64,000 bases of DNA, from positions 62,001-126,000 of the forward strand of contig JAZRVO010000030.1 of assembly GCA_045599185.1 (NCBI GenBank). Reading direction: 5' to 3'. Under the pieces are notes generated by a model. That model searched no databases and was not told where the DNA came from. It was given only the letters and a program-made list of their open reading frames with translations. The position numbers were made by a program, and so were the translations under genes. Position 1 is the first letter of the stretch; each line of letters starts with the position of its first letter. Positions 1 through 8,967 of this stretch are shown here, piece after piece. Source of the stretch: UBA1240 sp045599185. Lineage in GTDB: Bacteria; Spirochaetota; Spirochaetia; Treponematales; Treponemataceae.

Positions 1-282
1 CAGATGTGCCAAAAAGCAAATGCTAGGCGCATTTTCAAAGCCTTGGGTTGCTGGCAGGCGCGCACACAAATAAGAATGTTCGGTAATCTGGCAGTCAGTT
101 ACGCCAATCTGCGCCAGTTCGGCCTGCAAATTCTTTGCAAACTGTCTCTGCCTTTCGGTGGAAGGCTGCACGCCGCTGTCAGCATTTTGCTGGCTGCTGG
201 TTGTATGCTGCTTTACGTAATTGCAGAAACGCCGGGTAAGGTTTTCTGCAATTGAATCGTTTAATAATTCTTCAATATTCAT
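1..282 (-). CDS. pepT: Peptidase T (tripeptide aminopeptidase), N-terminal part
   Basis: Partial gene: the first 94 codons read leftward and run off the window edge. The protein starts MNIEELLNDSIAENLTRRF, then carries the PST-E block and the ICFLAHL strand that in PepT precedes the first zinc ligands, so it matches the N-terminus of the M20B tripeptidase family. PepT is a cytosolic zinc enzyme that removes N-terminal residues from tripeptides, the last step of peptide use. The catalytic residues lie outside the window. The ATG at 280-282 has no Shine-Dalgarno but has a -10-like TAAATT six bases upstream and TTGAAA 17 bases further, so the message may be leaderless. Family assignment is by recalled similarity to E. 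coli PepT. Confidence 0.85.
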   Translation of the reverse strand, partial: MNIEELLNDSIAENLTRRFCNYVKQHTTSSQQNADSGVQPSTERQRQFAKNLQAELAQIGVTDCQITEHSYLCARLPATQGFENAPSICFLAHL

Positions 283-317
283 ATACACAATTTAAGTTAT
301 TTTTTTACTTTTTTCAA
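283..317 (-). promoter_or_regulatory. Probable leaderless promoter of pepT
   Basis: Reading on the minus strand: TTGAAA (312-317), a 17-base spacer, TAAATT (289-294), six bases, then the pepT ATG. A transcript starting about seven bases after the -10 would begin at the start codon. The box identity is by eye. Confidence 0.55.
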
Positions 318-328
318 TTTGAACGGAT

Positions 329-700
329 TTATAAAAACTGCCACCTGTTGCCTGCCGGGTGCGGACAGCTTGCGTTTTTAGGCCGGGCACGCAGGGCAAC
401 GTAACAGCCGCACCAGCCGCAAAGCACGTTTGTCTTTAAGTCAGGGCAGGTTGTGCAGGCGTTTAGGCGTGCCAGATATTCTTTTTCGTCCGCAAGTTCG
501 CCCTGTGCTGGCGGAAGGTCTGCTAGCAGTTTTTGCAAATAGGCTGAATCTAACGGCTGAACGGAACCGTCGTCCGCCTGCTGTGCGGAACGTGACCGCG
601 CTGCTTTTGTAAGGATTTGGGCTTGCCGGGAAGTTTTTGCGGCTTCTGCCAGTTCTTCGCAACGCGGACAGGCCGGCATTGTGTTTGGTTTTTCAATCAT
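329..700 (-). CDS. Small Cys-rich DUF6171-like protein
   Basis: A 123-residue protein with two cysteine clusters: CPRC near residue 11 and CTTCPDLKTNVLCGWCGCYV near the C-terminus, followed by an LRA(R)PKNASCPHP segment. This pattern (CxxC, a middle segment with DEKEYLARLNAC, then CGxCGCYV and a final Cys-Pro) matches the DUF6171 family, small likely zinc-binding proteins of unknown function. The start is uncertain: ATG at 698-700 is used here; ATG at 677-679 (starting MPACPRC) is also possible. A TTG start further upstream would lie within the terminator of the preceding gene and is unlikely. No strong ribosome site is visible. The gene lies between pepT and the arabinofuranosidase gene, same strand, with no obvious shared job. 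Confidence 0.7.
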   Translation of the reverse strand: MIEKPNTMPACPRCEELAEAAKTSRQAQILTKAARSRSAQQADDGSVQPLDSAYLQKLLADLPPAQGELADEKEYLARLNACTTCPDLKTNVLCGWCGCYVALRARPKNASCPHPAGNRWQFL

Positions 701-723
701 TGGCTTTGGGTTAGTTTGTGAAT

Positions 724-764
724 AAATAAAAAAAAGCATTTGCGCAGAAAAACTGCACAAATGC
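724..764 (-). terminator. Rho-independent terminator of the GH51 gene
   Basis: Inverted repeat with arms 736-747 and 753-764 (11 of 12 pairs, five-base loop) followed on the minus strand by a run of T. It sits 16 bases past the stop codon of the GH51 gene. Confidence 0.85.
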
Positions 765-779
765 CTGTATTGTTAAAAT

Positions 780-2261
780 TTAGCAAACGGTAAAAGATGC
801 AACCGAACGGGCTGGCATTTCAATTACAACTGTATTTCCGTCCTGAATTTGGGCCTGCAATGTTTTTGTAACAACTTCGTTTGGATTGTCAAAAGTGTTG
901 CAGCTTGTCATTTTTTCGCCTGCCAAAACTTCACCGCTAACCGATGTGAGTTTTTTGCCAAGGTTTGCAAAATTTACGGCAACGGTTTTAGCCTTGTTTA
1001 AATCCGGGTTTGCAAGTGTTACGGTGTATTCGTCGTTGCCTGCAACAGAAGCGCTTACGCTTAAGCCCGGTACAACCATGTTTTCAGTTCCGCAGCTGCC
1101 AGAAGAAACTGTAGTGTTAAGCAGCGTTGCATCCATGTGTTTTTTGTACATCTTGAAAACGTGCCAGGTTGGCGTTTTTACCATTTTGTTGCCTTCGGTT
1201 AAAACCAAAGACTGCAAAACGTTTACGGCCTGTGCAATATTTGCATTTTTTACGCGGTCTGAATGATTGTTGAAAATGTTAAGCGTAATACCGGCAACCA
1301 GCGCGTCGCGAACAGTGTTCTGCTGGTACAAAAAGCCAGGGTTTGTACCGGCTTCAACTTTGTGCCAGCAGCCCCATTCGTCTACAACCAGCGATATACG
1401 TTTTTCTGGGTCGTATTTGGTCATTATTTCGTCGTGGCGGCGTACAAGTTCTTCCATGTACCATGCATTCTTCATTGTAGAATACCATTCTGCTTCGTTA
1501 AAGTTGCAGGCTTCGCCTTTGTGATCCCAGTCGCCCTGGAATGTGTAGTGGTGAAGGCTTAAACCGTCCATAAAACGGGCTGCTTCGCGCATCAAAACTT
1601 CCGTCCAGTTGTAATCGGCTACGTTTGCACCGCAGGCAATTTTAAAAATCTTGTCATCGCCATACTGACGCACGTAGGTCTGGTAACGGCGGTAAAGGTC
1701 TGCATAGTATTCCGGGCGCATGTTCCCGCCGCAGCCCCAGCTTTCGTTTCCTACACCGAAAAAGTCAAGTTTCCATGCATCGGCATGTCCGTTCTGGGTG
1801 CGCAGCTTGCTCATCGGCGATTCGCCGTTAAATGTGATGTATTCAACCCATTCAGACATTTCCTGCACTGTGCCCGAACCTACGTTGCCGCAAATATACG
1901 GCTTACAGCCCAATTCTTCGCAAAGTCCCATAAATTCGTGTGTACCGAAGCTGTTGTCTTCAACAACGCCGCCCCAGTGGGTGTTAATCATGCGTTTGCG
2001 TGTTTCTTTCGGCCCGATTCCGTCTTTCCAGTGGTATTCGTCGGCAAAACAGCCGCCCGGCCAGCGCAGGTTTGGTATATCAACTTCCTTGAATGCTTCA
2101 AGAACATCAAGGCGGTAACCGTTTTTATTTTCAATCGGTGAATCTTTTCCAACCCAAAAGCCACCGTAAATACATCGTCCAAGGTGTTCGGCAAAATGGC
2201 CGTAAATATGCCGGCTAATTTGCGATTTTTTTTGATTTACGTCTACAAATACAGAATCCAT
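780..2261 (-). CDS. abfA: Alpha-L-arabinofuranosidase, GH51
   Basis: A 493-residue GH51 enzyme that releases terminal alpha-L-arabinofuranosyl groups from arabinan, arabinoxylan and their oligomers by a retaining mechanism. N-terminal landmarks are ISRHIYGHFAEHLGRCIYGG and LRWPGGCFADEYHWKDGIGP, both typical of the family. The acid/base Glu is in FGVGNESWGCGG and the nucleophile Glu in LVVDEWGCWH. A C-terminal beta-sandwich follows (about 380-493), ending in EMPARSVASFTV. No signal peptide, so it probably acts in the cytoplasm on imported oligosaccharides. The start at ATG 2259-2261 is preceded by GGAGG at ideal spacing; a TTG start 60 bases upstream is rejected. It has its own terminator, so it is probably monocistronic. 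Confidence 0.95.
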   Translation of the reverse strand: MDSVFVDVNQKKSQISRHIYGHFAEHLGRCIYGGFWVGKDSPIENKNGYRLDVLEAFKEVDIPNLRWPGGCFADEYHWKDGIGPKETRKRMINTHWGGVVEDNSFGTHEFMGLCEELGCKPYICGNVGSGTVQEMSEWVEYITFNGESPMSKLRTQNGHADAWKLDFFGVGNESWGCGGNMRPEYYADLYRRYQTYVRQYGDDKIFKIACGANVADYNWTEVLMREAARFMDGLSLHHYTFQGDWDHKGEACNFNEAEWYSTMKNAWYMEELVRRHDEIMTKYDPEKRISLVVDEWGCWHKVEAGTNPGFLYQQNTVRDALVAGITLNIFNNHSDRVKNANIAQAVNVLQSLVLTEGNKMVKTPTWHVFKMYKKHMDATLLNTTVSSGSCGTENMVVPGLSVSASVAGNDEYTVTLANPDLNKAKTVAVNFANLGKKLTSVSGEVLAGEKMTSCNTFDNPNEVVTKTLQAQIQDGNTVVIEMPARSVASFTVC

Positions 2262-2420
2262 CGTTCTTTCCTCCATTTTTGAATATACCAGTGGTTTTTC
2301 TTTTTTGCAAGTAAATATCAAAAAAAATCAATTTATATTAAGAAAAGTCGTTTTAGTTGAATTGAAATAAGACTGAATGAAGATTAAAAGAAGAAACGAT
2401 TTGCCGTAAATAAGCTGAAA

Positions 2421-2472
2421 AACAAAGCCAGCCTGAAGATTTTTTGTTATTTTCAGGCTGGCCGTTTTTTTA
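2421..2472 (-). terminator. Terminator of the GH13 operon
   Basis: Perfect 11-bp inverted repeat (2427-2437 with 2452-2462) just past the GH13 stop. Both sides carry runs of T in the respective reading direction, so it could work both ways. Confidence 0.8.
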
Positions 2473-2479
2473 TGACATT

Positions 2480-5400
2480 TTATTTTTTAGTTGTTTTTGG
2501 TGTTTTTGCGGGTTTGCCGGTTTTTGGTTTCGCCGGTTCTTTTTTGGCTTTTTCTGCTTTTTCAGTGCCTTTAGCGGCTGTTGCAGTTTCGTCGGCTTTT
2601 ACCGTCTTTACTGCTTTTTCAGTTCCTGTGCCTGCTGCTTTTGCTCTGGCTTTTTTTACCGGTTTTTTTACGGCTGGAGCAAGTGCTGCTAAAAATTCGT
2701 CTGCCTTGTACTGGGCTTCTTCGCAGGTTTTGGACAGCAGTTTTGTACATGCTTCGTAATCTTCTGCTTTTTTGCCCTTAAACAGATTCTGTGCAAAACA
2801 AATTTCTTCCAGCGCACGTTCAGTCTGTTCCTTTCCAAACCAGCGTACGTTGTCAAATGTGTTTAAACCTGTTAATGCCGGCGCATTTTTATTTTCAAAC
2901 AAAGTGCTTATGGTAAAATAAGCGGCTTCTTTTGTTGTTTTGCAGTCGGCAGGTGCAGTGCTGGTGCAAAGCAGAACCGGCGTTAATGCCTGATAATACC
3001 ACAAACTGGTATCTGCAATGGCAGTTTTTTTAACAATGCTGAACAGCTTGCGGTTCAATCCCCATTGTTCGGCAAGTTTTCCGGCATCCTGGCTTTTGGC
3101 TTTTTTGCCAATTGCGCCTTTGTTTGCTGCCAAAAGTGCCAGAATAAAGGCATATTCTGCTCCGTTGGGTTTTGCAAGCAGGGTCTGGTAAAGTTCTTTC
3201 TGCTGCTTTGTTGCCGAAGGTTCTTCCGCAGCCTTTTTTATTTCTACAATTTCTGCAAGCGTGCTGCCAAATGCCTTGTAACATTTTTCGGCACTTACAG
3301 CTTCGCCGGTTTTTGCAAGGTTTATAATCTGGCTTGCGCCGTAGTTACCTTTTACAAATTCAGCAAAAGTTTCAAAATATTTAATTCCGGCTTCTTTGTT
3401 TGCTTTCAGCAGGGTTGCAAGGCTTGGCAGTTTTTTAGCCTTTTCTTTTTTGCCGTCTTTTGCAAGGCTTTCTTTTAGTGCGGCGGCTTTGGCCATTGCA
3501 ACAGCCTTGCTTTCGCAAAGGGCAGCAAAGGTGCCGATAAAGTCCGTAGTGGCAAAATCGCAAAGAGCCTTGTACAAATCTTTAAGGAAAATTTCCTGCA
3601 AGGCAACCTGAATGTCTTCAACGCCGCTGCCGTTCAATGTTTCGTACAGAATGCGGTATTTGCCGGTTTCGTCGTCAAAAACTTCGCTGAAATTCAGCAG
3701 AACCTGACTTTCAAAACCGTTCAGGCGCATGTAAAGACCGTTTTTGTGAATTTCTTCACTGGTGCGAATGTACCACAAGCCGTTGCGCTGTTCCTGAAAA
3801 ATACAGAATGCGTTGCCGGCTGTAGAAAGTTTAAGGGCGCTGGCAATTGAACAGGTGTGCATTTCGCTTGTTTCTTCGCCGGTTTTTACGGCATAGCGGC
3901 ACGAATCTTTAATCCAGCCTGCGGCCTGCTGATAAACGTTGTTGTAAAAAACCACGGCTTTTTCGTTACCAAAGCTGTTGGAATATGCAAAAACGTTTTC
4001 GTTAACGCTGCCGTTGTTCCAAACGTCGTAAAAATAGAAATTTTCAACTTCGGCAAACAGATAGCGTTTTTTCATCAGCGGGAAAATTTCCCGGTTGTGG
4101 CGCGCAATCAGGTTTTCGTCCGGCTGTTCGTCATAATAGGCCTTCTGGTATTCCATGCCGTATTTTTCCGTAAAGCCTTCAATCTGCCCGTGACCAAACA
4201 TCGGCAAGCCCGGCATTGTAACCATCAAGGTACAAACGCCAAAATACTTGTCGTCGCGGCCAAACTGGGCAACGGCGGTTTCTTCGTCCGGGTTGTTCAT
4301 AAAGTTTACAAAACGGCGCAAAACCTGCGGGTCAAATTCAAGGGTGTTTTTTACGGTCTGGCGGTATTTGTAGTTTTCTTCTTTTTTCAGCATGTTCATA
4401 AATGCTGAATTGTATACGCGGTGCATGCCAAGGGTGCGTACAAAATAACCTTCCATCATCCAGAATGCTTCTGCAAGAAGCAGGGTATCAGGAATTTCTT
4501 TTGCACAGCGGTCTACCACTTCGCGCCAGAATTCGTTTGGTATGCGGTTTTCAAATTCTTCACGGCTTAAGGCTGATTCACTTCGGCTTGCGATGTCACC
4601 GCCGCTGCCCGGTTCCGGGTACCAAAGGCGTTTAATATGCTTTTTGGCCAAAACCATTGCTGCGTCAAAGCGAATAATAGGAAAGTTTCGTGCAACGTGA
4701 AGAATTTCCTGAATGACGGCTTCCCGGGCTTCGGGATTGAGAAAATCAATCTGGGCTGTGTCGTTCCACGGAAGACCAGTACCGTCGTTGCCGTGGTAAA
4801 TATAGCGCGTATCGCCGGTGTTATTGTCTACGCGTTTAAACACAACGGCGCAGTCATTTTTGCTGTAATAATGGTCTTCAAGATAAACGCTTACACGGCT
4901 GTCGTGGCTTAAGTTTTCGCCATTGAATGTGTAAGTAGGGAACGGGCAGTCACGGCGCTGAATGAACATATCCGGTCTTTCAACAACCCATTTTGCGTCC
5001 ATGCCCGTGTGGTTCGGTACCATGTCCGAAGCAAGTCGAATTCCTCGCTGCCAGCACCGGCGCCGCAAATTGTCCAGTGCATCCCATCCGCCAAGATTGT
5101 TTGCAATATTATAGTCTTCCAGGCTGTATGCGCTTGCGGCAGCTTCAGGGTTTCCGTTTATCTGCTTAATCCGGCAGCTTGCTGTTGAACGTTCCCACAA
5201 ACCGATAAGCCAAAGGCCTGTAAAACCGCGCTGGGCAAGCAAATCCAGTTCTTCGTCCGGAATCTGGTCGAGCCTGTTGATGGGGCGCTGGTATTTTTTT
5301 GTAAGCTGGTCTAACCAAACCAGAACGGTTTTTGCCATAAGAACAACTCGCGGCATCCATTCCCGATCCGGGCTGTAGCGTTCGTATTCCTGAGTTAAAT

Positions 5401-6301
5401 AGTCATAATTATACGGATCCATGGGAGGCAAACCGTCGCCGCCGGGACCACCAAAACCCTGCCAGTTCGGTTTTTCTTCTTCATTCATTAAGTCTATGCC
5501 GGCCAAAAGGCGCTTTAACCATTCGCCCAAAAGTTCTGCCCACTGGCTGCGTATGTAATCCAGCTGTCCGCGCAAGCTTGTAGGGCTGTGAATTACAGGT
5601 TCTTTCAGCATGTCAATTAAGGTATTGCTGTTTGGCCCAAACGGCGGCAAATTTGAAAAATATTTTTTTAAGTCTACCCACGATTCTGCATAAAGCGGAT
5701 TCTGGTTAAGGTTTTTGTCGTTAAAAAGCACAAAAAACGGTTCAAAAGCCGGGTTTTCGTTTGCAAGATGCAGCAGAACCATTTCTTCAAGGGTTGTAAT
5801 GCGGTTGTTTATGCCAGTTGCCGGGTTAATGCTTTCAAGGTATGTTTCCGGAAAAACAATATTGCGGTAAACGTCGGCAGGCGGAAATTCGTTGGTAAAA
5901 TCCAAAAGCATCTGGTCAACGGTTTCTTTGCCGTATTTTTCATCAAGCATGGTCAAAGCTTCGGCAAATGCTTTTGGTGCAATTTGCCTGCGGTACAGGT
6001 AGCATACGTAATGAAAAATTTCATCGATTAAGCCCATTGCATTCAGTTGCCCGGCTTTAATCATCTGTTCCGGGTGCAAAACCGGGTCAATGGTGTCGTT
6101 TATTTTTTTTGCAAAAAGCCGCACGTTCTTAAAGTTTGCCAAAATAACGTTGCCCGTTGTAGAAAAAAGCGAACCGTCAAACTGGCAGCGTTCCCTTATT
6201 GCTCTTGAAACGTGGAATTCAAAATAAGGCTGTGGTGCAGCTTCGCTTATTGCAGGATTTATCGTAAAAACTTTGTCAAAAAACTGGTTTTCTGTATTCA
6301 T
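2480..6301 (-). CDS. Large GH13 alpha-amylase-family protein with Lys-rich tail
   Basis: A 1273-residue protein. Residues 1-330 are an unrecognised helical N-terminal region. A GH13 barrel spans about 350-800: region I ASDMVPNH (about 425-431), region II IIRFDAAMV with presumed nucleophile D546, region III LLLAEAFW with presumed acid/base E611. In region IV the usual His-Asp is replaced by NNPDEET (Asp about 672). A helical Ala/Lys-rich region follows, and the last 65 or so residues are almost only K, A, P, T, E and G, like a histone-H1 tail. No signal peptide, so it is probably cytoplasmic. The gene lies 16 bases after the GH77 gene and has its own AGGAGA site, so the two form an operon for alpha-glucan (glycogen or maltodextrin) turnover. 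Exact substrate is unknown. Confidence 0.85.
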   Translation of the reverse strand: MNTENQFFDKVFTINPAISEAAPQPYFEFHVSRAIRERCQFDGSLFSTTGNVILANFKNVRLFAKKINDTIDPVLHPEQMIKAGQLNAMGLIDEIFHYVCYLYRRQIAPKAFAEALTMLDEKYGKETVDQMLLDFTNEFPPADVYRNIVFPETYLESINPATGINNRITTLEEMVLLHLANENPAFEPFFVLFNDKNLNQNPLYAESWVDLKKYFSNLPPFGPNSNTLIDMLKEPVIHSPTSLRGQLDYIRSQWAELLGEWLKRLLAGIDLMNEEEKPNWQGFGGPGGDGLPPMDPYNYDYLTQEYERYSPDREWMPRVVLMAKTVLVWLDQLTKKYQRPINRLDQIPDEELDLLAQRGFTGLWLIGLWERSTASCRIKQINGNPEAAASAYSLEDYNIANNLGGWDALDNLRRRCWQRGIRLASDMVPNHTGMDAKWVVERPDMFIQRRDCPFPTYTFNGENLSHDSRVSVYLEDHYYSKNDCAVVFKRVDNNTGDTRYIYHGNDGTGLPWNDTAQIDFLNPEAREAVIQEILHVARNFPIIRFDAAMVLAKKHIKRLWYPEPGSGGDIASRSESALSREEFENRIPNEFWREVVDRCAKEIPDTLLLAEAFWMMEGYFVRTLGMHRVYNSAFMNMLKKEENYKYRQTVKNTLEFDPQVLRRFVNFMNNPDEETAVAQFGRDDKYFGVCTLMVTMPGLPMFGHGQIEGFTEKYGMEYQKAYYDEQPDENLIARHNREIFPLMKKRYLFAEVENFYFYDVWNNGSVNENVFAYSNSFGNEKAVVFYNNVYQQAAGWIKDSCRYAVKTGEETSEMHTCSIASALKLSTAGNAFCIFQEQRNGLWYIRTSEEIHKNGLYMRLNGFESQVLLNFSEVFDDETGKYRILYETLNGSGVEDIQVALQEIFLKDLYKALCDFATTDFIGTFAALCESKAVAMAKAAALKESLAKDGKKEKAKKLPSLATLLKANKEAGIKYFETFAEFVKGNYGASQIINLAKTGEAVSAEKCYKAFGSTLAEIVEIKKAAEEPSATKQQKELYQTLLAKPNGAEYAFILALLAANKGAIGKKAKSQDAGKLAEQWGLNRKLFSIVKKTAIADTSLWYYQALTPVLLCTSTAPADCKTTKEAAYFTISTLFENKNAPALTGLNTFDNVRWFGKEQTERALEEICFAQNLFKGKKAEDYEACTKLLSKTCEEAQYKADEFLAALAPAVKKPVKKARAKAAGTGTEKAVKTVKADETATAAKGTEKAEKAKKEPAKPKTGKPAKTPKTTKK

Positions 6302-6317
6302 CTTTTCTCCTGAAAAT

Positions 6318-8285
6318 CTAGTTTTTGTGCAACCGGCACAATTCTTTTATGGAATCAATCAAATCTTTGTCGTTGATAAGCTGTTCAACAGTGCAGGGCA
6401 GGCGGTATGTCCAGTTAAAGTCTGTAACGCTGCCGGGAATGTTTACCCGTTCTGCTTCCCAGTCGCTGTCGTAGTATTTTTCATTCAAATGAAGCAAATC
6501 CTGCAACGGGTGAATGCAGAATGCACTTTCTGCTTTTGCAATGTTTTTAAGCACGTATTCGGCAGTTTTTGGCGTGTAAGTTTCTTCGTCAATTCCTTCA
6601 GCTTCGCCAAAATCCCTTATAAAGTCTTTTCCGGCATTTTCGCTAAGCCACCAGCCGCGTATGGTTGAAGAATCGTGTACCGAGTTTGCGGCAACGCTTA
6701 CAGACGGATAATCTTCCGGCATTACGTAAGGCTGTCCGTTTTCGTCCCATTTTCTAGACCATCGCACAATCCGCAGGCTTAAAATATTCAGTGCGCCCAT
6801 TACACGCGGCACCGATTCCGGGTTTGCTCCCAAATCTTCGGCGCATGGTATCATGTCTACGGATTTTGTTAAGTCGCCAAGAATGCTTTTTGCCTGTTTT
6901 TCCCAGGCTTTTTCCATTTTTGCCTGTTTTTCTTCTATCAGTTCCTGCAAGGCAGTTTTTTCCTCTTCGTTCAGGCTTTGCCATGCGGTAGAATCTCTGT
7001 AAGTCCAGGCCGGCGTAAATTTATTCTTGCTAACTTCTATTAAACAGCGGTTGCGCCAAAGTTCGGCAAGCCGGTTTTTAATTGCTTCCGGCATGTCTGC
7101 ATTGTAAATGTCGCTGTCTGTTTTTATGCTGTCTTTAAAAAGCCACATTTCTTCAGTACCAATGCGGTTCATGATTTTCTGAAGTTCGCCATGCGTACCT
7201 AAATAGTCAAAATTGTTTACTTCTTCAATTTGCCGCGTCGCAATGTGGGGCTTGCTCAACCAGCGCAGGCGTTCCGCGCTGAACCCAATTCCTTCCAGTT
7301 CCTTGGTGCTCATGGTTTCCAGCGGCTGGGGATAGCCCAAAACGGCGGTGCGTTCGCCCTGAGGAACTGCCCAGATGCGGAAAAAGCCCAAAACGTGGTC
7401 AATGCGGTAGGCTTTGTAATATTTTTCTGCGGCTTTCAGGCGTTCCTTCCACCATGAATAATCGCAGGTCTTAAGGTTCTTCCAGTTGTAAATCGGAAAT
7501 CCCCAGTTCTGCCCGGTCGGGTTATAGCCGTCTGCCGGTGCGCCTGCACGCAGGTTCATGTTGAAAAAATCCGGGTTCGCCCATGCGTCCGCAGAATCTT
7601 CGTTCATCATAATCGGAATGTCGCCTTTCAGAATTAAACCGGCGTTTTTTACGTAATCGGCAGCCTTGGTAAACTGTTCGTCCAGCCGCATCTGCATCCA
7701 CGCGAAAAAGTAATGTTCTTTCTGCTTGGTTTTGTCATTCCATGCGTTTTCTATTTCTTCGGCACTGGCGTTTTTGCCGTTGCTCCAGCTTTGCCAGTTT
7801 GCTTCAAAGTTTTCACGCTTTTTCTGCATAAAAACGGCGTAGGCTTTTACCCACTGGTGACCGTCTATCCATTTTGCAAGCCGTTTGTCTTTAATAATAG
7901 CCTGAACGTTTGCTTCAAAAATTGCCGTCAGCAGTTCCAGTTTGTCGCTGCGTAACTGTTTGTAATTAAAGCGTTTTGCGTTGTCGTGTTTCTGTTTAAG
8001 TGCTGTAATTTGCGGTAAAAAAGGGGCAGCTTCAGGCAAGGCCTGCAAGCGCATGTAAATAGGGTGAAGTGCAAAAGCCGAAAGCGCACTGTAAGGCGAA
8101 CTTTCGGTGCCGGTGTCGTTTACGGGCAAAAGCTGAATAAGTTCAAGATTTGCTGATTTGCAAAAATCTGCAAATGGTAAAAGGTCTAAAAATTCACCGG
8201 CGCCGCAACTGTCGCCGGTTTTTAATGCTGCAACAGGTATTGCTGTACCTGTGAGACGGGGTAATTTTGCTGTTTTCTGTGCCAT
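6318..8285 (-). CDS. malQ: 4-alpha-glucanotransferase, GH77
   Basis: A 655-residue amylomaltase that moves alpha-1,4-glucan segments between acceptors, handling maltose and maltodextrins. Landmarks: PVNDTGTESSPYSALSAFA, the nucleophile region YRIDHVLGFFRIWAVP, acid/base region CAEDLGANPESV and the NSVHDSSTIRGWW block. It is longer than E. coli-type minimal enzymes, and an insert in the catalytic region resembles the DPE2-like branch, but the two N-terminal starch-binding domains of plant DPE2 are absent. First gene of the malQ-GH13 operon. The ATG has no Shine-Dalgarno; TATAAT with an upstream TGC (extended -10) lies only six bases before it, so translation probably starts on a leaderless mRNA. 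Confidence 0.93.
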   Translation of the reverse strand: MAQKTAKLPRLTGTAIPVAALKTGDSCGAGEFLDLLPFADFCKSANLELIQLLPVNDTGTESSPYSALSAFALHPIYMRLQALPEAAPFLPQITALKQKHDNAKRFNYKQLRSDKLELLTAIFEANVQAIIKDKRLAKWIDGHQWVKAYAVFMQKKRENFEANWQSWSNGKNASAEEIENAWNDKTKQKEHYFFAWMQMRLDEQFTKAADYVKNAGLILKGDIPIMMNEDSADAWANPDFFNMNLRAGAPADGYNPTGQNWGFPIYNWKNLKTCDYSWWKERLKAAEKYYKAYRIDHVLGFFRIWAVPQGERTAVLGYPQPLETMSTKELEGIGFSAERLRWLSKPHIATRQIEEVNNFDYLGTHGELQKIMNRIGTEEMWLFKDSIKTDSDIYNADMPEAIKNRLAELWRNRCLIEVSKNKFTPAWTYRDSTAWQSLNEEEKTALQELIEEKQAKMEKAWEKQAKSILGDLTKSVDMIPCAEDLGANPESVPRVMGALNILSLRIVRWSRKWDENGQPYVMPEDYPSVSVAANSVHDSSTIRGWWLSENAGKDFIRDFGEAEGIDEETYTPKTAEYVLKNIAKAESAFCIHPLQDLLHLNEKYYDSDWEAERVNIPGSVTDFNWTYRLPCTVEQLINDKDLIDSIKELCRLHKN

Positions 8286-8300
8286 CGCAATATTATAGCA
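8286..8300 (-). promoter_or_regulatory. Leaderless extended -10 promoter of malQ
   Basis: On the minus strand, TGC-TATAAT (the -10 is at 8292-8297) is followed by ATTGCG and then the ATG. There is no convincing -35 at 16-18 bases, which fits an extended -10 promoter. Transcription would begin at or within a base or two of the start codon. Confidence 0.65.
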
Positions 8301-8351
8301 CAGAAAAACAAAAACGTGTTTAATTTTGTAAAGCGTTTTACAAAAAAATAA

Positions 8352-8891
8352 TTACGCCTTAACGCAAATTCTCTGCTGGTAAAGAGGGTTTAATTTGTCA
8401 AATTGTGTTTTTTCGTCAACAAAATAAACGTATTCAGGGTGTTTCTTTTTAAGGGCATCAATAATAGCAATTTCGCCTGCGCATTCTGTGGTTTGCGGCA
8501 GAACAAAACCGGCAACAGCCTTGCAGTCTTTTATGCGGCGTGCGCAGTGGTAAAAAACTTCTGCAAGTGTTTCTGTCTCTGCATCTTTTGGGTTTTCTAC
8601 AACCGGCAGAATGACAAAAGTGATTGAAGTTTCATCAAACGCTTTCAGTTCTTCTCGCAGTTCTGCCAGAAAAGCTTCGTTAAAACCTTTTTCTTCGGTT
8701 CCAACAAAAGAAAAATTAAAGGAAACTGCAAAAAGCTGTGGTTCTGCGGCATTTTGCTGCAATGCTTTAATTTTTTCCAGGTCGCTTTGCGTGTTAGTTA
8801 ACTGAATTGCAGAAAAACTGCTGAATTTACTGCCTTTGGCGGTGCAAAGGGCGTTGTTCTCTATAAAATAATCGTTTTCGGTAAGTTTCAT
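8352..8891 (-). CDS. Hypothetical protein, 179 residues
   Basis: A soluble 179-residue protein with no signal peptide and no family that I recognise. It has alternating beta and alpha stretches (LFAVSFNFSFVG, ITFVILPVV, AVAGFVLPQ, YVYFVDE), suggesting an alpha/beta fold. The start ATG at 8889-8891 has no Shine-Dalgarno; a TTTATA/TTATAA box lies 5-6 bases upstream, so it may be another leaderless gene. It lies between the PTS-type protein (with its own terminator) and malQ (with its own promoter), all on the minus strand. No function is proposed. Confidence 0.65.
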   Translation of the reverse strand: MKLTENDYFIENNALCTAKGSKFSSFSAIQLTNTQSDLEKIKALQQNAAEPQLFAVSFNFSFVGTEEKGFNEAFLAELREELKAFDETSITFVILPVVENPKDAETETLAEVFYHCARRIKDCKAVAGFVLPQTTECAGEIAIIDALKKKHPEYVYFVDEKTQFDKLNPLYQQRICVKA

Positions 8892-8917
8892 AATTTTTAT
8901 AAAATTGGGCTATAACG

Positions 8918-8947
8918 AAAAAAACCGCTGGCTTGCAGCGGTTTTTT
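8918..8947 (-). terminator. Terminator of the PTS IIA-type gene
   Basis: Stem CCGCTG/CAGCGG (8925-8930 with 8936-8941) with a run of T on the minus strand, about 20 bases past the stop codon of the PTS gene. Confidence 0.85.
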
Positions 8948-8967
8948 GTACGCAGAAAATAAACAGC

